From: Rhabdornis inornatus
Taxonomy: Eukaryota > Chordata > Aves > Passeriformes > Rhabdornithidae
Length of the DNA stretch: 64,000 nt
Direction of reading: 5' to 3'
Assembly (NCBI GenBank): GCA_013397075.1
Contig: VWZS01008810.1
Coordinates: 682,001-746,000, forward strand
Shown: positions 51,111-63,674 of the stretch, in pieces
Position numbering within the stretch: the stretch's first letter is position 1
How the letters are laid out: every line of letters begins with the position of its first letter
Program-made: the position numbers and the translations under genes
The notes under the pieces: generated by a model
Database searches by the model: none
Seen by the model: the letters and a program-made list of their open reading frames with translations, nothing else
What the model was told of the DNA's origin: nothing

Positions 51111-53974
51111 CATTGTTTTGTATTCCCTTTGTTCCTATATTTCACAAGTGTTTTTAATTTTGAAACCTCTTTTTTTATATAGATTTTTTCAAGCTCTCTA
51201 GATTGTGGTGAGACACATATTAAGGAATTTTATATATTAAGAAAACAACTTCTGAATTCTCCCAAAACACAAGGGTTGGGTTTTAAGATCTCTTTAACAC
51301 TGCTTTCCAAACTAAAACATCAAAAGCTGCTGTTCAGTTTCTAGTGGTTTTAGTTCTTGGCTGAAAACTCTTAGTTTTGGTAAGTCTCTGAGATACAATT
51401 TGTTCTGTCACTTACAGGCATTCTACAATTGAAAGTACTGCAGGACAATTAAACTTCAGGAATGACTCTCTTCAATTCTAACTGAAGGAAAAAATAAAAC
51501 AAACCAGCATTCAATGGTAACAAGGCAAGTTGGACAACCCTGTAGTCAGAATTGATACTTTATTTTATTGTTTAACTGCTCTAATTTAAACAGCCATGTT
51601 TTAAATTCTTTTTTACATGGTTTAAGCCAATTGCATTTAAGCCAGAGATGCCAAGGAGTATGGGTTCTAGCACTGGCTACAGATATGAGAGTATGCACAT
51701 GTTTTGTCCTCAGCTCTGCCAATAGTTTTCAAATCTGATCCCCTGTCTCAAGGCTTGGCCTGTGCTGAGTAGCGTGCCAGTTCTCCTGACTCGTGCCAAA
51801 CACTGTGCTGACAAACACGCAAGCTACATCAGTTAGCAAGCTGGCCCTGAGAGCATCAGCACCTCCTTCCCCAGAGTCAGCCAGGAAAACTCTCAGATTA
51901 AAGAAGCCATAAAAAATGAAATAGTCACCAATTTTAGCTTTTCTGTAATATATAGTGATTGCACTGAAAGGTCTTTATGTGCCTTTGTTGCAAAATTGTT
52001 TGAAATTTCAACCTGTGAGTGTTTAAATTGGTTGTATATAACTCGTAAATTTTGAGTGCCAAGAGTATTTTCCTCTATTACCATCTCTGTTAGGAATACA
52101 GAAATTTTTGTTAAATAAGAAGTTGTCTAACATGGCTGGATTCAGGGCTGACAACTTTTTTAGAAGCTCTGTCTTATCAGAGGCCTTCAAACTTTCTTTT
52201 ACCAAACTTGCATGGATTTTACTTCAATAAAGAAAATCCAGAGAGGACTCCAAGTTCTTATTTACACTGTGAAACAAATGAATTCTAGTATACAGATATC
52301 CAAACTACCAGAGACCTAAGCTGGTAACTTCACATGATTCAGCTCAGCATCACACAGACTTCATCAGCCTGTCACGATACGCAGTATAATGGCAATGACC
52401 CAATGATTTTAACAAGTTAGCTAGCACTTCATTCACTACCTTGAGTGAAGAGTCAGGATGAAAACATTCACACCTCATCCAGTTCCAAGCTGGACTGTAT
52501 TTTATCTACTTAGCTACCCTAAGAGGGCAGCTGACTGGCTCTGCAACCTTCTAACTTAGCAGAAAGAGGAAGAGACCTAAAAGGCTAAGGCGTTACACAC
52601 TGCCTTAAATATTTTGCTCTCTGCCATGAGTTTCGCATGCACAAAGCTCTATGAACAGCCAGTATCCAACATCTACCCTGGTGCAGCACTATCAGCACTG
52701 TAAGCAACAGGTAGCTAGAGCATGTCCTGATAAAAACCACAGAATTACTATGGGAAAGTGTTACAGGGAACATTTGCTGTATTGAAAAGAACACCTGTGG
52801 AAGGACACTCCGTTGGGACATTTCATCACTTGGTTTCCATGATGACTGCTAGAAACCTTCCCCTTTTCCTTTTTTCTTCTCACTTGTTTGCTTTCCTTTT
52901 CTCCATGAAAGTAGCTATCACCTTCACTATAAATTTACGCCATCAGCTGCAGATCTTGCAAATGGATATCGGCCCCTTACAAATCTGCTTCAACATCCTC
53001 CATGCAACGTACTGCCCATACAAATATGCCCCACGGCAGGTGAGAGAGTAGTCCTTCACACACTAAAATCAACCTAAGTTACCCTTACATTCCAAATACA
53101 CCCTGCCCCTCTCTGGTGAAGGCACAAGCTCCTGTGAGACTAGAAAAGAAGATGTCTAAGTACAGTTGTAAGTCGAGAAGTAACTTCTCCTTTCCTTTCC
53201 CTCCAAAATTGATTAATTTCCAAGCAGCTGAACTTCCAGTGCTGGAGGCAGGAAATATTCAGGGACACAAAGGCTGGGGACAAATGAAGGAGGAGGAATC
53301 ACTGCCACTTTGACATAAATCATCTCAGCTTGACATGGAATCTAGCCATCAACTTTGCATATGAATTGCAGCTCTCAGATCACATTTCCATGAGATATTG
53401 AAAAGGATCTTTTGTGCCATTTGAAACACTAGACTTTACCGGTATAGAGATATGCCCTGGAATGAACTTAACAATCTATTTTTTCCTCAAGGCATTAGTC
53501 TTGCCAGTATCAAAGTTTCCCTAATGCAATCTCCCAATCTTAGTCTGTATCTTCACCTATTCGAAAAGCACATTTATTTAAACAGAGATCAGTAAAGGGA
53601 ATGCAGACACAGTATAAAAGACAAAGCTTCCAATTTATTTAACATATTCTGTATCTTTTTTTAATAAGAGACAATAATCTACAGTCAGAAACTAATGAAA
53701 ATGAAAAAATACTTCATGCAGCATATTATCTACATTAATTCTCAAATCTTCTTTTTAACTATCAATATAGTCTGCATTTATTTGGGTACTTCAGCAATAC
53801 TTCTATTCCACTACCCAAATCCCACAAATCAGCAAACAAATGGTAAATACAATGTGGCAGCAGAAGGAAATAAATGTAACATATTATACACAGGAACATA
53901 ATACAGTGCTGCATCATATGCTTCATATTTCAAACTTAACTGGCTATTGTAACAGATCCAGACTGTGTCTCCAG

Positions 53975-54420
53975 GCTTGCCTATGGTGAGGCTGAGCAGG
54001 AGGTGCCAAGCACACTGGAAGAGGTGCAGGGCAGTGCCCATCACAGCCAGTGCCCCACCGTGCAGCCAGGCTGAGCTGCATGGGCTGTGCCCAGCCGCAG
54101 CTCCCGTGCACAGCACGGCTCACAGGACAGGGCTGTGCTGCTCAAATCCCTTGGCCACACAACAGGTTGTGGTGAGAGATGAGCCCCTGGACAGCTCCCC
54201 CTTGGTACCACCCGCATGGTCCTGCCTTTATCTGACAGCACAGCACCAAGTTTTCACATGACCATCATTCCTGACTATTTCTGACAGGGTTGTCTCCTTG
54301 TAAGAGTGTAAAAGACCAAGAGGGGTTGACCAAGACCTCTCTGCTGAGGCTGAGGTGTGCATGGTGTGGTGCCAGAGGGGAACAGTCCTGTTCAATGCCA
54401 CACCACTCAGGGCCCAAGGT
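53975..54420. repeat. GC-rich block of unknown nature
   Basis: A sharply GC-richer segment in AT-rich intron, with words such as 'gtgccccaccgtgcagcca' and 'gctgcatgggctgtgccc'. Open frames occur on both strands but resemble no family I recognise and are as expected for GC-rich sequence. It could be a retroelement fragment or a regulatory element. Confidence 0.35.
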
Positions 54421-56297
54421 CACTGAAGGTATGGAAGATTATCTGTAATATTCTCTTCTTAAACCAGCAGGTCTAATAAACAACATTTAAATGATGCCTT
54501 AAAAAGTCTAAGTTCCTTTCTTACTGTGATCATAAAGAGCCAGCACCTCCCAATGCAAAACAAAGCAATGAACAACTATTTCTAACACAATAGTCCACCA
54601 ACAGTACGATACAGATAATTTTTCTGCTTCCTCTTTACTCTGGCATTCATGTGTATATATGGCATGTGCACAGCAGCTATGTGCTCATACACTGGTATGT
54701 CCAGTTATTAACCACATAGTTTTAGTTATTCAATTTACTAGCCACGGTATTATTAGCTATTCTGCATGGGTAACTGCACTCAAATAAGCACAATGAAAAA
54801 GCAAGCACAGGTTGTGGCCTTCTGTCTCACCCAGCCTGCTTGTTTTGTGATCAGAAAAATTGAGTGGCCTTGGCTACCTAACATGCCTAGAAAAATAACC
54901 TTCATGTATCATTTTACCATAACACCAAAATTATGGCTCTCATGAAAGAAAGTTTCCAAAGAAGCAAACTTATAGATTGAGCTAGACACATAAAAGCAAT
55001 TCAAATAAATGAAGGATTTTAAAATATTAACTAAACTCATTTCAGTCACCATAATTAGCTTTTTAAACCATGATGTATGTAAACACAGACCCAGGTCAGC
55101 AGTGACTAGAAATATAACTCAAGTGATACAAAAATCAGGCACTGCTCTGTAAAGTAATTAAAGGGTTTCTTCCACATTATTTTGGGGGGGTTTTGTCTTC
55201 TATAATCCTAGCTATTGTTGCTACAAAACAACACAACCCACTAGCCAAGCAAATAAAAAAAATACAACAAAAAAAACCAACTCAGAATGAAGTGTTAAAA
55301 CTCTACACTTACCAAGTTATATTTTCCTTAGAAAATTCTGAAATGTTGCTTTTTTTTTTAAACTCCTTAATTTTTCAATATTGCAATAAATTCAATTTCT
55401 AATAAAGAGCAATCGTGAACCAAAACACTCCTTCAGAGTTCATATCCTCCATCTAGTTGAAAATTATGAGATACATAAAAATGAAAATGAAATCCATAAA
55501 GCAAATCTGTATTAAAAAGGTAACTGGTAACTTTTTCACTGCTAAACATGTCATTAGAACTTTCTGACCTGTTTTGGTTTGTCTTTTCTCATATTACAGA
55601 TCATATTTGGTCTCACTTTTGGAGCTTCAAAAGGCCTGATCTAATACAGTCTCTCTGGGGAAAAATATGTAAAAATGGGAAAACAACGTATCTCAGAGAA
55701 AGAAGTTTTCCAGATTACAAATGACATAGTTCTAAATATAGGTTTCTAAACCATGAAATAAAGGATTTTTCCTAACTAAACTTTGAAGATTAAGGAACTG
55801 AGAGAGCTGACCAAGAAGAAAGGTCAAAAAACCATTGGAGAATGGTCAAAACACTTGGAAAATGGTTAAAAAACCAGAAACCTGAGAACAGTTTTCAGCC
55901 AGTTTTCAAAATGCCATCCTTGCAATTTTATATTCAATTTCTAAGAAAAGAGTGCTTCATTTTTGATGCCACAGATTCTAATCACATGATATGACAGCAA
56001 AAAGAAGCAAAACCTCTCTCTGAAGTTATAGCTCTGCCTCCTCACTACCAAGGCTGTGTAATGTGCTTTTAAATGCACATTAAAAGAATAAAAGCAGTTT
56101 TACACATCTTTATTCCTCATGATGTGCTTAGGTTACCTGCCTCTTTCAGGTGGTAATTATGCGTGTTTCTAGATAAGACTGCAGACTCTTTATAACAAAA
56201 TTTTGAGTTTTCTTTTACTCTCAAATAACCTAGAAACTTCATGAAGATTTATAACATAAGGATTAAAAAAAAAAACAAAAACAGAAAGAGCACAAAC

Positions 56298-56433
56298 CTC
56301 TGATTGTACATGCCCCGGAAATTATAATTTGCTCTGTAATTGGGAATTGGCTTTGGATCCAACGGCCTGTAGATGGCAGGCTCTCCTCTTTTCATTGCCA
56401 GACCATTCAGCTCCACAGTCGGTGTAATACTGC
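56298..56433 (-). CDS. STAU2: STAU2 exon C: first half of dsRBD2 (residues 92-136 plus first two bases of 137)
   Basis: The exon is entered in phase 1 after acceptor TTTTTGCAG and left in phase 2 at CAGAG|GTTTGTG (56297), a weaker donor than most here. It encodes SITPTVELNGLAMKRGEPAI and then YRPLDPKPIPNYRANYNF up to NQ136. TPTVELNGLAMKRGEPAIY looks like helix alpha1 and strand beta1 of dsRBD2. The following proline-rich stretch is the insertion that interrupts dsRBD2 in Staufen proteins and is linked in the family to protein contacts and localisation rather than RNA binding. Joining the split codons at both borders (G+GC = Gly92, AG+G = Arg137) restores the expected protein, which confirms both borders. 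Confidence 0.95.
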
Positions 56434-56659
56434 CTGCAAAAAGACCAATGTAAGCAAGGTGCTTTTAAATACTGAAAAACACATAAGCAGTACGGAGCTG
56501 CAAAGAGAGAGCTACACGATATTTTTTTACTATTAAATGAAAAGATTTAACTAAAAAGAAATTTCAGTTTATTTAAAAGATGGGAATATAGATGCCAACT
56601 TAATCACAAGCAATGAAAAAGAACATTTTAAAATCTCTCTCAGTGCATTCTCTGTGCAG

Positions 56660-56746
56660 TTTCATAGAGATTATAGAATCATATCGAGATAATGGAGATT
56701 ATAGAATTCACAGAGATTCATAGAATCATAATGGAATAATCTTCAC
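56660..56746. repeat. Degenerate repeat of 'gagattatagaatcat' type, possible CR1 tail
   Basis: Four related copies of 'gagattatagaat' or 'gattcatagaatcata' lie within about 85 nt, some 230-310 nt downstream of exon C in the transcript's upstream intron. 'tcatagaatcata' is the reversed CR1 terminal repeat, so this may be the tail of a lost CR1 copy. Alternatively it is a simple local expansion. Confidence 0.4.
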
Positions 56747-57954
56747 ATATGAATGAAAAAGTCAGTGTAATAATCAATAATCAAGCTGGTGATTCATTTT
56801 CCAAAGTACTTATACATTATGATACTTTCTGAAAGAACTATAAAGATAACAGAATAATGTGTCTTTCTGATGAATACCATTAAATGAAACCACAAATAGA
56901 GCAGAGTCATTGAAAGAAGCATGAAGTAACAGGCATTTCTGCAGTCATTCAGGAGTCTTACAACAAAATAGGAAAAAATTTGTTAGACTTGAAAACTTGT
57001 CTAAGAACTAATGGTCTCATAGGAGTGATATAATAGACTGAACATACAGCTCCTGGAAATCAGTGCAACTATAGCCATCTACTGGTGACAGAATGCAAAA
57101 ATAGAAGGTAGCCAGTACTTGCCCACTTGCAGGGTTTCAAAAATGCCAAATAAGCTACATCTAGCTTCTTCCTTTTTTTTTTTTTTTTTGGTCTTAGATG
57201 AAACATTCAGCTACAGTAATCCCCACTTACACTGTTGTAAGAGAATCCTAAATGAGTTAAATGTGCATTCCAACAAAAAGGAGTTAATATATTCTGAAAA
57301 TATTTTCATGAGAGACTCAAATAAATTTACCCTTAAAAAGCTATGATTAATTTTCCAGTCTGACATTGAAGCTTTATATGCCAAATGATGAAAATGTTTA
57401 TGCAACTCTTACTCAAAAAGTTATATCAACAACAATTCTTATAATTTCCAGGGCAAGACATTATTATGAATTCAAATTTTTTATAAAAATACCAAACATC
57501 ATTTTGATGAGAAGATACCTGTGCATATACAATGCACCTTTCTTGGGGCAAAATGACAGTGTTACGTGATAAAATTTCTAATTAATTCTCTTAAAGCCTT
57601 TTCTTCTTGTTATCAGATTTTTCCTCTAAAGAATATGCTCAAAGCCAAAAAACTCTAGAATCTCGGTAATACTCTGCAATGTCAAGAACCAAATGCAGGA
57701 TCACTTTTAATAGAGGTTCGAGCCTCCTTCTTTCCTAGCAGCCAAAGTCACAGTGACTGTGAAGGAAATAGGGCAAAACCAGTGTCCTAGGTCTGGAGAG
57801 GCAACGTACTGATCTCCAAAGGAGCAAGAGAACACTGCCACACCACTCTCAAACAATCCTTCATGGCTAATGCTCATGATAATACTCACAGGTTCTAAAG
57901 GAAATTTACTCCTGCTTTTCTCTTTTCAACACAGAGAAGATTAACTGCAAAATT

Positions 57955-58070
57955 ACTTCATTTTAAGAAAGTGGCTGAGGAATACATTTTTAAAAGAGGG
58001 GGAGAGGCAGACAAATTAAAAGAGGAAAAGGGAAAACAGAAAAGAGGCAGGGGGGAAAGGATTGTTTAAA
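57955..58070. repeat. Purine-rich tract
   Basis: A stretch dominated by A and G on the plus strand ('aaaagagggggagagg', 'gaaaagaggcaggggggaa'), so UC-rich in the STAU2 pre-mRNA, starting roughly 0.7 kb downstream of exon B. Simple low-complexity sequence. Confidence 0.75.
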
Positions 58071-58785
58071 AATAAAAATGAGAAAATATTCTCACCACTC
58101 GATTTCCTTTACATTAGTCTGAAATGAAGTTATGATTTTTTTCTCTATTGATTAAGAACAGATCACTGAGCATGTGCATGAGATGTGCACCTCAGAAGGT
58201 TTTGCATGCACTGAAGGCAACTTGCAGGTAACAGCTCAAAATGAAGGATGCAAGACACCAGTATAAATTCTTTCCATTATTGAACCAAGTTTCTAAAGCC
58301 ACCTGAAAGCTTTCTGAGAGCACAGGTTGCTCTGAAAGAAAACTTAGCATGCAGGAAATTACCTGTCAAAGTTCTCATACCAAATCCCAGCCTTTTGTTT
58401 ATGCCAGAAATGCAGTGTCACAGGATTGGACTGGATAAAATTTCCAATTTCCTTGGAAAGTTAGCTAAAATAATGCTTTGGGAAATGTGTTTTAATTAAT
58501 TCAGTCTGGTTTCCTCCTTTCTGCTTACTGTTGATCACATGCCATGACTTTGTACACATCTAAGCATTACCTAAATAATATATTCCCTTACAGTTCAACC
58601 ATTTTACGTATGTGCATTAAAAATTCTTCCATGAAAGCTCACTAGAGGTTCCACTTTATCCAATCATACTACAGCTATGTTTATTTTCATCCCACAAATT
58701 TAAGTATCTTGTTAAAATTACTTATTTAGTGCTATAATATGCCAACACTTCAACAAGATCTAACACTCAGAGAAAAATGTCATAC

Positions 58786-58945
58786 CTGGATTATTGTTTA
58801 CATTGTTTTTGGGTGGTCTAGGCGTTGGTTTGGGAAGGGTAGTTTCATTCAATGCTTTGCTAGCAGCAGCATGTTGGGCCTTTTTAATACTGCTTCCTTC
58901 AGCTTCCCATGTCTGTTCTCCAAGAGTCAGCTGCACTGTGAACAT
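58786..58945 (-). CDS. STAU2: STAU2 exon B: second half of dsRBD1 and linker (residues 39-91 plus first base of 92)
   Basis: Acceptor TTTGTCTTTGAAG abuts an ATG (58945), so the exon starts with Met39 in phase 0. It ends in phase 1 at CCAG|GTATGA (58785). The translation MFTVQLTLGEQTWEAEGSS supplies strands beta2 and beta3. SIKKAQHAAASKAL (57-70) is helix alpha2, with the Lys59/Lys60 pair that normally touches the RNA phosphates. A proline- and asparagine-rich linker (TLPKPTPRPPKNNVNNNP) follows and leads to dsRBD2. Because the exon opens with ATG, a transcript using another 5' exon could initiate here or splice a short leader onto it, giving a form lacking half of dsRBD1; N-terminal isoforms of this kind are known for mammalian STAU2. 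Confidence 0.95.
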
Positions 58946-61900
58946 CTTCAAAGACAAAGAACAGGTAAACACTGGCAAGATTATCACTGTGAATTAGAAC
59001 AATTTGTACAAAAGTTTCCAGCGCTGAAGAGAAACCATGCTCTCTTTTCATGGTATTCAACTCCCAGATAATGCATCTGATTCTTCCAGAGATCAGTGAG
59101 ACCTTAGCAGTGAGCAACATCTGGCCTTTCAAATCACAAAGTAAAACAGTGTAATGGTAATGTCAATTATCAAAGAACAGAATAATATTTAAACCAAGTA
59201 AGAATAACTTCAAACTGATCCTCTGTTCTTGGAAGACTATGTACAGGTCAGCTAAGAACACATTTCTTCATATATTTGAATATATGTAGCCACTTTACTC
59301 GTAGAAAACAAATACTAAACATGCTACTGATAAAAAAATTAATTTTGAAATAATTATGAATGAATATAAATGATTACACACTTCTCAAGGCAGCAGGGAA
59401 TTTGGCCCAAATAGTTTTACAGAATGAATTAATTTCTCACATACCCAGATTTCTAAAAATAATGTCTTTCGTTAAGGCAGAGTCACAACTCAAATATGTT
59501 CAAAAAGATAAAGTAAGAAACAAAAGAAATATTATCTTTTTAAATGAAACTGCAGTTCTTAATGTAAAATCTAAAGTGAGGACAGGAACTGTAACCCTCC
59601 AGAGTTCAGAAATGGACTAACTGATAAAAACCATATATTCCAAATTCTGTGATAGAGGGCTATTTCAAGCATCCATGCTGTGCAAATCGTGCAGATGCAT
59701 GTTTAAGATCTTTTCTCAATGCATGTTTAAGATATTAGATACAGTCTATCTTCCATATGATACATAAATGATCTGTTTACAATTGAGCATCTGAGAACAA
59801 GGGGAGGAAGGCTAGGAGCTCAATATATTTGCCATATAACCCCTAAATAAAAGGCAAGACTTAATAGTCAGATACATACAGTAAACTAAGATACATCTAC
59901 CTCTGAAAACAGACCAACTTACTTGAGTGAACAGGAAAAAAAATCTACATATAAGAAGTATATAAAGTAAAATTTTAATTTGACAGCTCTCTAATTTTTT
60001 AATGTATTTAATTTTGCTAGATCCAGGACAAGGTTTTTAGAGATGAATATGGTAGGCAGTCTTTAAATCTGCCTTTACATACACATTTTTTTAGCATGTA
60101 CTTGCAAACAAGCATTTAAACACAAGTATGTATGTGTCTCCCAACTCAGCCCTTTGCACATGCACTCACTGCATTCAAACTGAATGCTATAAATACATAC
60201 TCGTGTCTTAATTACAGCCTTGAGGTTTGGCCTACTGTAATTTTCAGAAGTACAATGCATGTCCCTGTATCACAGCTCTTATTGCCCTGTTGATTTTGCC
60301 ACAGCAGTAACAACAATTTCCTCATGGAAGAAAGGGAGAAATAGTCTCTTAATTTTACACTCTGTCAAACCCTACCCCCACCTGAAAGCTAAGATGGGTA
60401 TTAGAGCTAAATACCCATAATTATATCAATTACCTACAAACATACATCCTTATTACTAAAAAAGTTGAAATTTGATTTCTGGGTCTGGAATTTATATATT
60501 TTATATTTTGCACGAAAATATCAGCATAGTATTTTTATAGGAGGAGGAAAATCTTGAATTTAAATGAAAATATGATTAATAATGGCTACTTATCTACCTG
60601 TAACTCTTAGTGCTTAGAGCAAGAAATAGGAACTCAGGATGATAAATGGCTTGCTTAGTAAACTTCTGCCAGTCAGAGCACCTTCTCACTTAACACATCT
60701 GCCAAAAAAACTCCTGCAAAAACCCACACATAGAAGTAGGTTTACCCCTTTATTAAAGGAATAAATCTGCCTAAATCCAAACTCTGCAGCAGACAACGGA
60801 ACATTCAAGTCCTGGGATACCAGAGCTAACAGTTCCACTATTGACTGAGAGACACCTCTCACCTGAGGAAATTTCTATTCCTTACACCCAACATAATTTA
60901 CCTGATGTCCAGAGAGCAGGAATGCAAAGGCCACCACACTTGTGCTCGTTTTCACTCTGCTGTGCTTGTAAGGTCAGTCTCTCTAAGCTCTGACAACTCT
61001 TTACTCCTCACTTCTTCTGTGTAAAACCTTCTCTCCTCCTTCCCAGCTTTTGAAGTGTACATCCCTTACCCCTTTCCCTCTTTTCTGTACCACCATTCAC
61101 TTTCTTTTGCCACTGTTCCTTTTAAATATGTACCCTGAAATGACACTGACATAGAAGGACATGATCAATCTGACTAATGTATTCCAAAACGTCAGTTATG
61201 CTAACAAAGCCTTCCTGATTTTTCTTATGATGAAGAATCCACCTGGAGGGCAGACTCCTAGAAACCCTGCACTGTTAGGAAGAGCCAGTTCTCTCCTAAC
61301 TGCACTGTTTCTAGTTTTCCATTTCACCTCAATTGTCTAAACTTATTTTCCAGAGACAACTAAAAAAAGTGTATAAAAATTTACTAGCATTTGTGGACAC
61401 AACACAAACAGCTATCTTGTAGAGCATGTCTGAAAATTGTGAAAACCACCAGTGGTCAGGAACAGAGTATGTGTAGGAGGAAAACAATGTAAGAAGCTCC
61501 TTGAAGAGCAATAGTAGCATCACATCCTACAGGTCATGTTTCCCAGGACAGATTCAGGTCTGTTTCACATATTCTGTCAAGTATATCATCATATTACTAG
61601 CAAGATACGATACTAAACTGCTAGGAGAGTCATAATAAATTGTATGTCTTTCTTCACTTTTCGTAGGTCAAAACCTGCATAATGTTATTAATACTACCCT
61701 TGTTCTGCATCCATTTCTCTTTTTTTACCTCACTACACAGATAAAAATTAGACTTAATATCCTTCTGAGCCTACAGAGTGCATAACTGCATTTTTTTTAC
61801 CACTATGAACACAACTAAAAGAATTAGGTAAATTGAAAAACTGAAAAATTAAGAAATTAATTGAAAATCTGGCATTCAGAAGTGCAGGTAATGCAGACTT

Positions 61901-63543
61901 AAGTAATTTCACAGATATCAGTTCCTTTAAAAGTAGTAACAAACATATCATAGAATCAATAAAGTTGGAAAATACGTCTAAGACTATCGAGTCCAAACTT
62001 TGACCAAACACCACTGCACCACACAAAACATAGCACTAAGTGCCATGTCCAGTCATTTACTGAAAACTTCCAGGGATGGCTATTCCATCACCTCCCTGGG
62101 CAGTCCATTCCAATGCTTAACCACCCCCTCAGACAAAAAAAATTTCATTATGTCCAAACTGAAGGTCCCCAGCACAGTTTGAGGTTATGTCCTCCTACCC
62201 TGTTGCAAATTGCCTGGGAGAAGGGCTCCCCCTTGCATGTGTGAACAATTTCTTACCCTACTAAAATTTTAAGTATAATACTCAAATCTCCTTACCACTG
62301 AGGAATGTAAACAGCCAAAACCACACCACAACCTAAGCAATTATGTTTTCACAGAAATGGAAAAGATAATAATAAACACAATAGCAAGAAATTACAGAAT
62401 GCCCAACAAATTCAATATGCTGCAACCTAAAATCAAGCAGCCAGTGTACCCTGTGGTGCCAAAGATCTCCAGGAAGAGGAAGAGCACTTCAATTTCCATT
62501 TGCTATGAGGGATGCTAAAAGGAGCCCTGCACCTGCTGACATCATTTCCACCACTGTAACATGTTCAGTAATGCCAGCCAGAGCTGAAGGTCAGTGATTT
62601 GCATCAGTTCTGCACTAGCTGGCAACATAGTGTGCAACACAGAAACAAGGGGCAAGGGCAGACACAGCCCATGAAGAGCTGAAACTGTTACTAATCCACA
62701 CCTTGGCTCTATTGCCTCTTGTGAATTGGCCACTGCAGAAATACTAAGTACAAAGCAGCAACTGATTATGCCGGTGTCTCACTCAGACTTTCCTGGATTT
62801 TTTTTCTTCCCCCAGTTTGCTCTTAACTAAGGAGGAAATTCAAAATTATATCCAAAAAATTACCATGAGGATATTCCTCTGTATTCCCCAAGATCTGAAA
62901 ACATCCTAATTTTCACTTATTAAGTTGGACATCCAAATTGATACATGAACTGGCCAGAATTAGCTGTCAACTCACTAGAAACTTCTATGCTATAATCACA
63001 CTAAGAGTTTTAGTATAACCCTAAACTGTAAAGTTGCACAGTAATAAAGTTTGTGCCCTAGAATGCAAGATTCAAAGATAGACTATCAACTTCATGGACA
63101 AAGAATTGCATCAATAAGCACTTTTAAAAAGGTCACAAATTTGTCATCACCTGCATTACCATGATACAAATACAGAGGTAGTTATCAGAGGCATGCTGAC
63201 TGCAGAGAAAGATTCATGCAGTCTAAAAAGCAAGTGCTCCAGAAAGATTAAGGAAAGGTGGTGATTCCCCAAAAAGACCTTCATGAGGTGTATATAAGGA
63301 CCAGCAAGTATAAATTCAAAGATGAGAGACAAAGTAAAGTACAAAATGATCTACAGGGCTTCTGTAACAGAAATACAGGCATACTTTCCCAAAGTGTGGG
63401 TAAAAAAAGCAGCAAAATAAAGAACAGGAAGAAAGCCCTTACACTGGAAATGTAGCTGGGTTTGACAAGCACATTTGTCCAAACCATGATATTATCTGTT
63501 CAGCATGTAAGGTATGGCTCATCATCTGGAACTGTGACCTTAC
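58946..63543 (-). other. STAU2: STAU2 intron between exons A and B
   Basis: About 4.6 kb, donor GTAAGG and acceptor TTTGAAG. It holds a reverse CR1 piece (61946-62234) and a short duplication of atgcatgtttaagat at 59695-59709 and 59719-59733. I looked for a short alternative leader exon ending CAG|GT with an ATG but could not support one. Confidence 0.83.
61946..62234 (-). mobile_element. CR1 LINE fragment, reverse orientation
   Basis: The plus strand begins 'atcatagaatcaataaagtt' and 'ggaaaatacgtctaagac', then 'cttccagggatggctattcc', 'cctccctgggcagtccattc' and 'gttatgtcctcctaccc', all reversed CR1 3'-region words in the right order. The insertion is diverged and non-coding. Confidence 0.85.
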
Positions 63544-63674
63544 CTTGGCATGAGCAGGCCCTCTTTCATTCAGAAGCTTATACTGGGGTTGAATTCTATT
63601 GAAACGGGCTAACTCATTTACCAGACACATTGGAGTTTTCTCTTTGGGGTTTGCCATGTTATCTTGGAGAGGAG
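63544..63674 (-). CDS. STAU2: STAU2 exon A: start codon and first half of dsRBD1 (residues 1-38)
   Basis: The ATG is at 63657-63655 in a good initiation context (A at -3, G at +4). It begins MANPKEKTPMCLVNELARFN and runs to AHAK (residue 38). The first 17 nt of the exon (63674-63658) are 5'UTR, preceded by the acceptor TTTATTTACAG, so at least one more 5' exon lies beyond 64000. The donor is AAG|GTAAGG at 63543 and the exon ends in phase 0. The segment holds helix alpha1 (CLVNELARFN) and the first strand (QYKLLNERGPAH) of dsRBD1. In Staufen proteins dsRBD1 is usually regarded as a weaker RNA binder than dsRBD3 and dsRBD4. The start is chosen because it matches the long STAU2 isoform and lies directly after a splice acceptor. 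Confidence 0.93.

Larger units (their letters stand above)
32902..56297 (-). other. STAU2: STAU2 intron between exons C and D (largest, 23.4 kb)
   Basis: It separates the two halves of dsRBD2. It contains CR1 pieces at 34.0, 37.7-40.6 and 44.9 kb, a perfect hairpin at 37.2 kb, a 34-bp tandem duplication at 35.86 kb, an unclassified block at 50.5-51.1 kb and a GC-rich block at 54.0-54.4 kb. I saw nothing else in the intervening AT-rich stretches (32.9-33.9, 34.4-35.8, 40.6-44.8, 45.1-50.5, 51.1-53.9, 54.4-56.3 kb), apart from a 12-bp palindrome cctaaatttagg at 48990-49001, of a kind found in old repeats. Confidence 0.85.
56434..58785 (-). other. STAU2: STAU2 intron between exons B and C
   Basis: About 2.35 kb with a GTATGA donor and TTTTTGCAG acceptor. 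It contains a degenerate 'atagaatcat' cluster (56660-56746), a T run at 57172-57189 and a purine-rich tract at 57955-58070. No coding sequence is supported. Confidence 0.85.

Noticed and set aside
57712..57726. tRNA-like B box 'ggttcgagcct'
   Set aside because: No matching A box upstream and no acceptor or anticodon stems could be formed around it.
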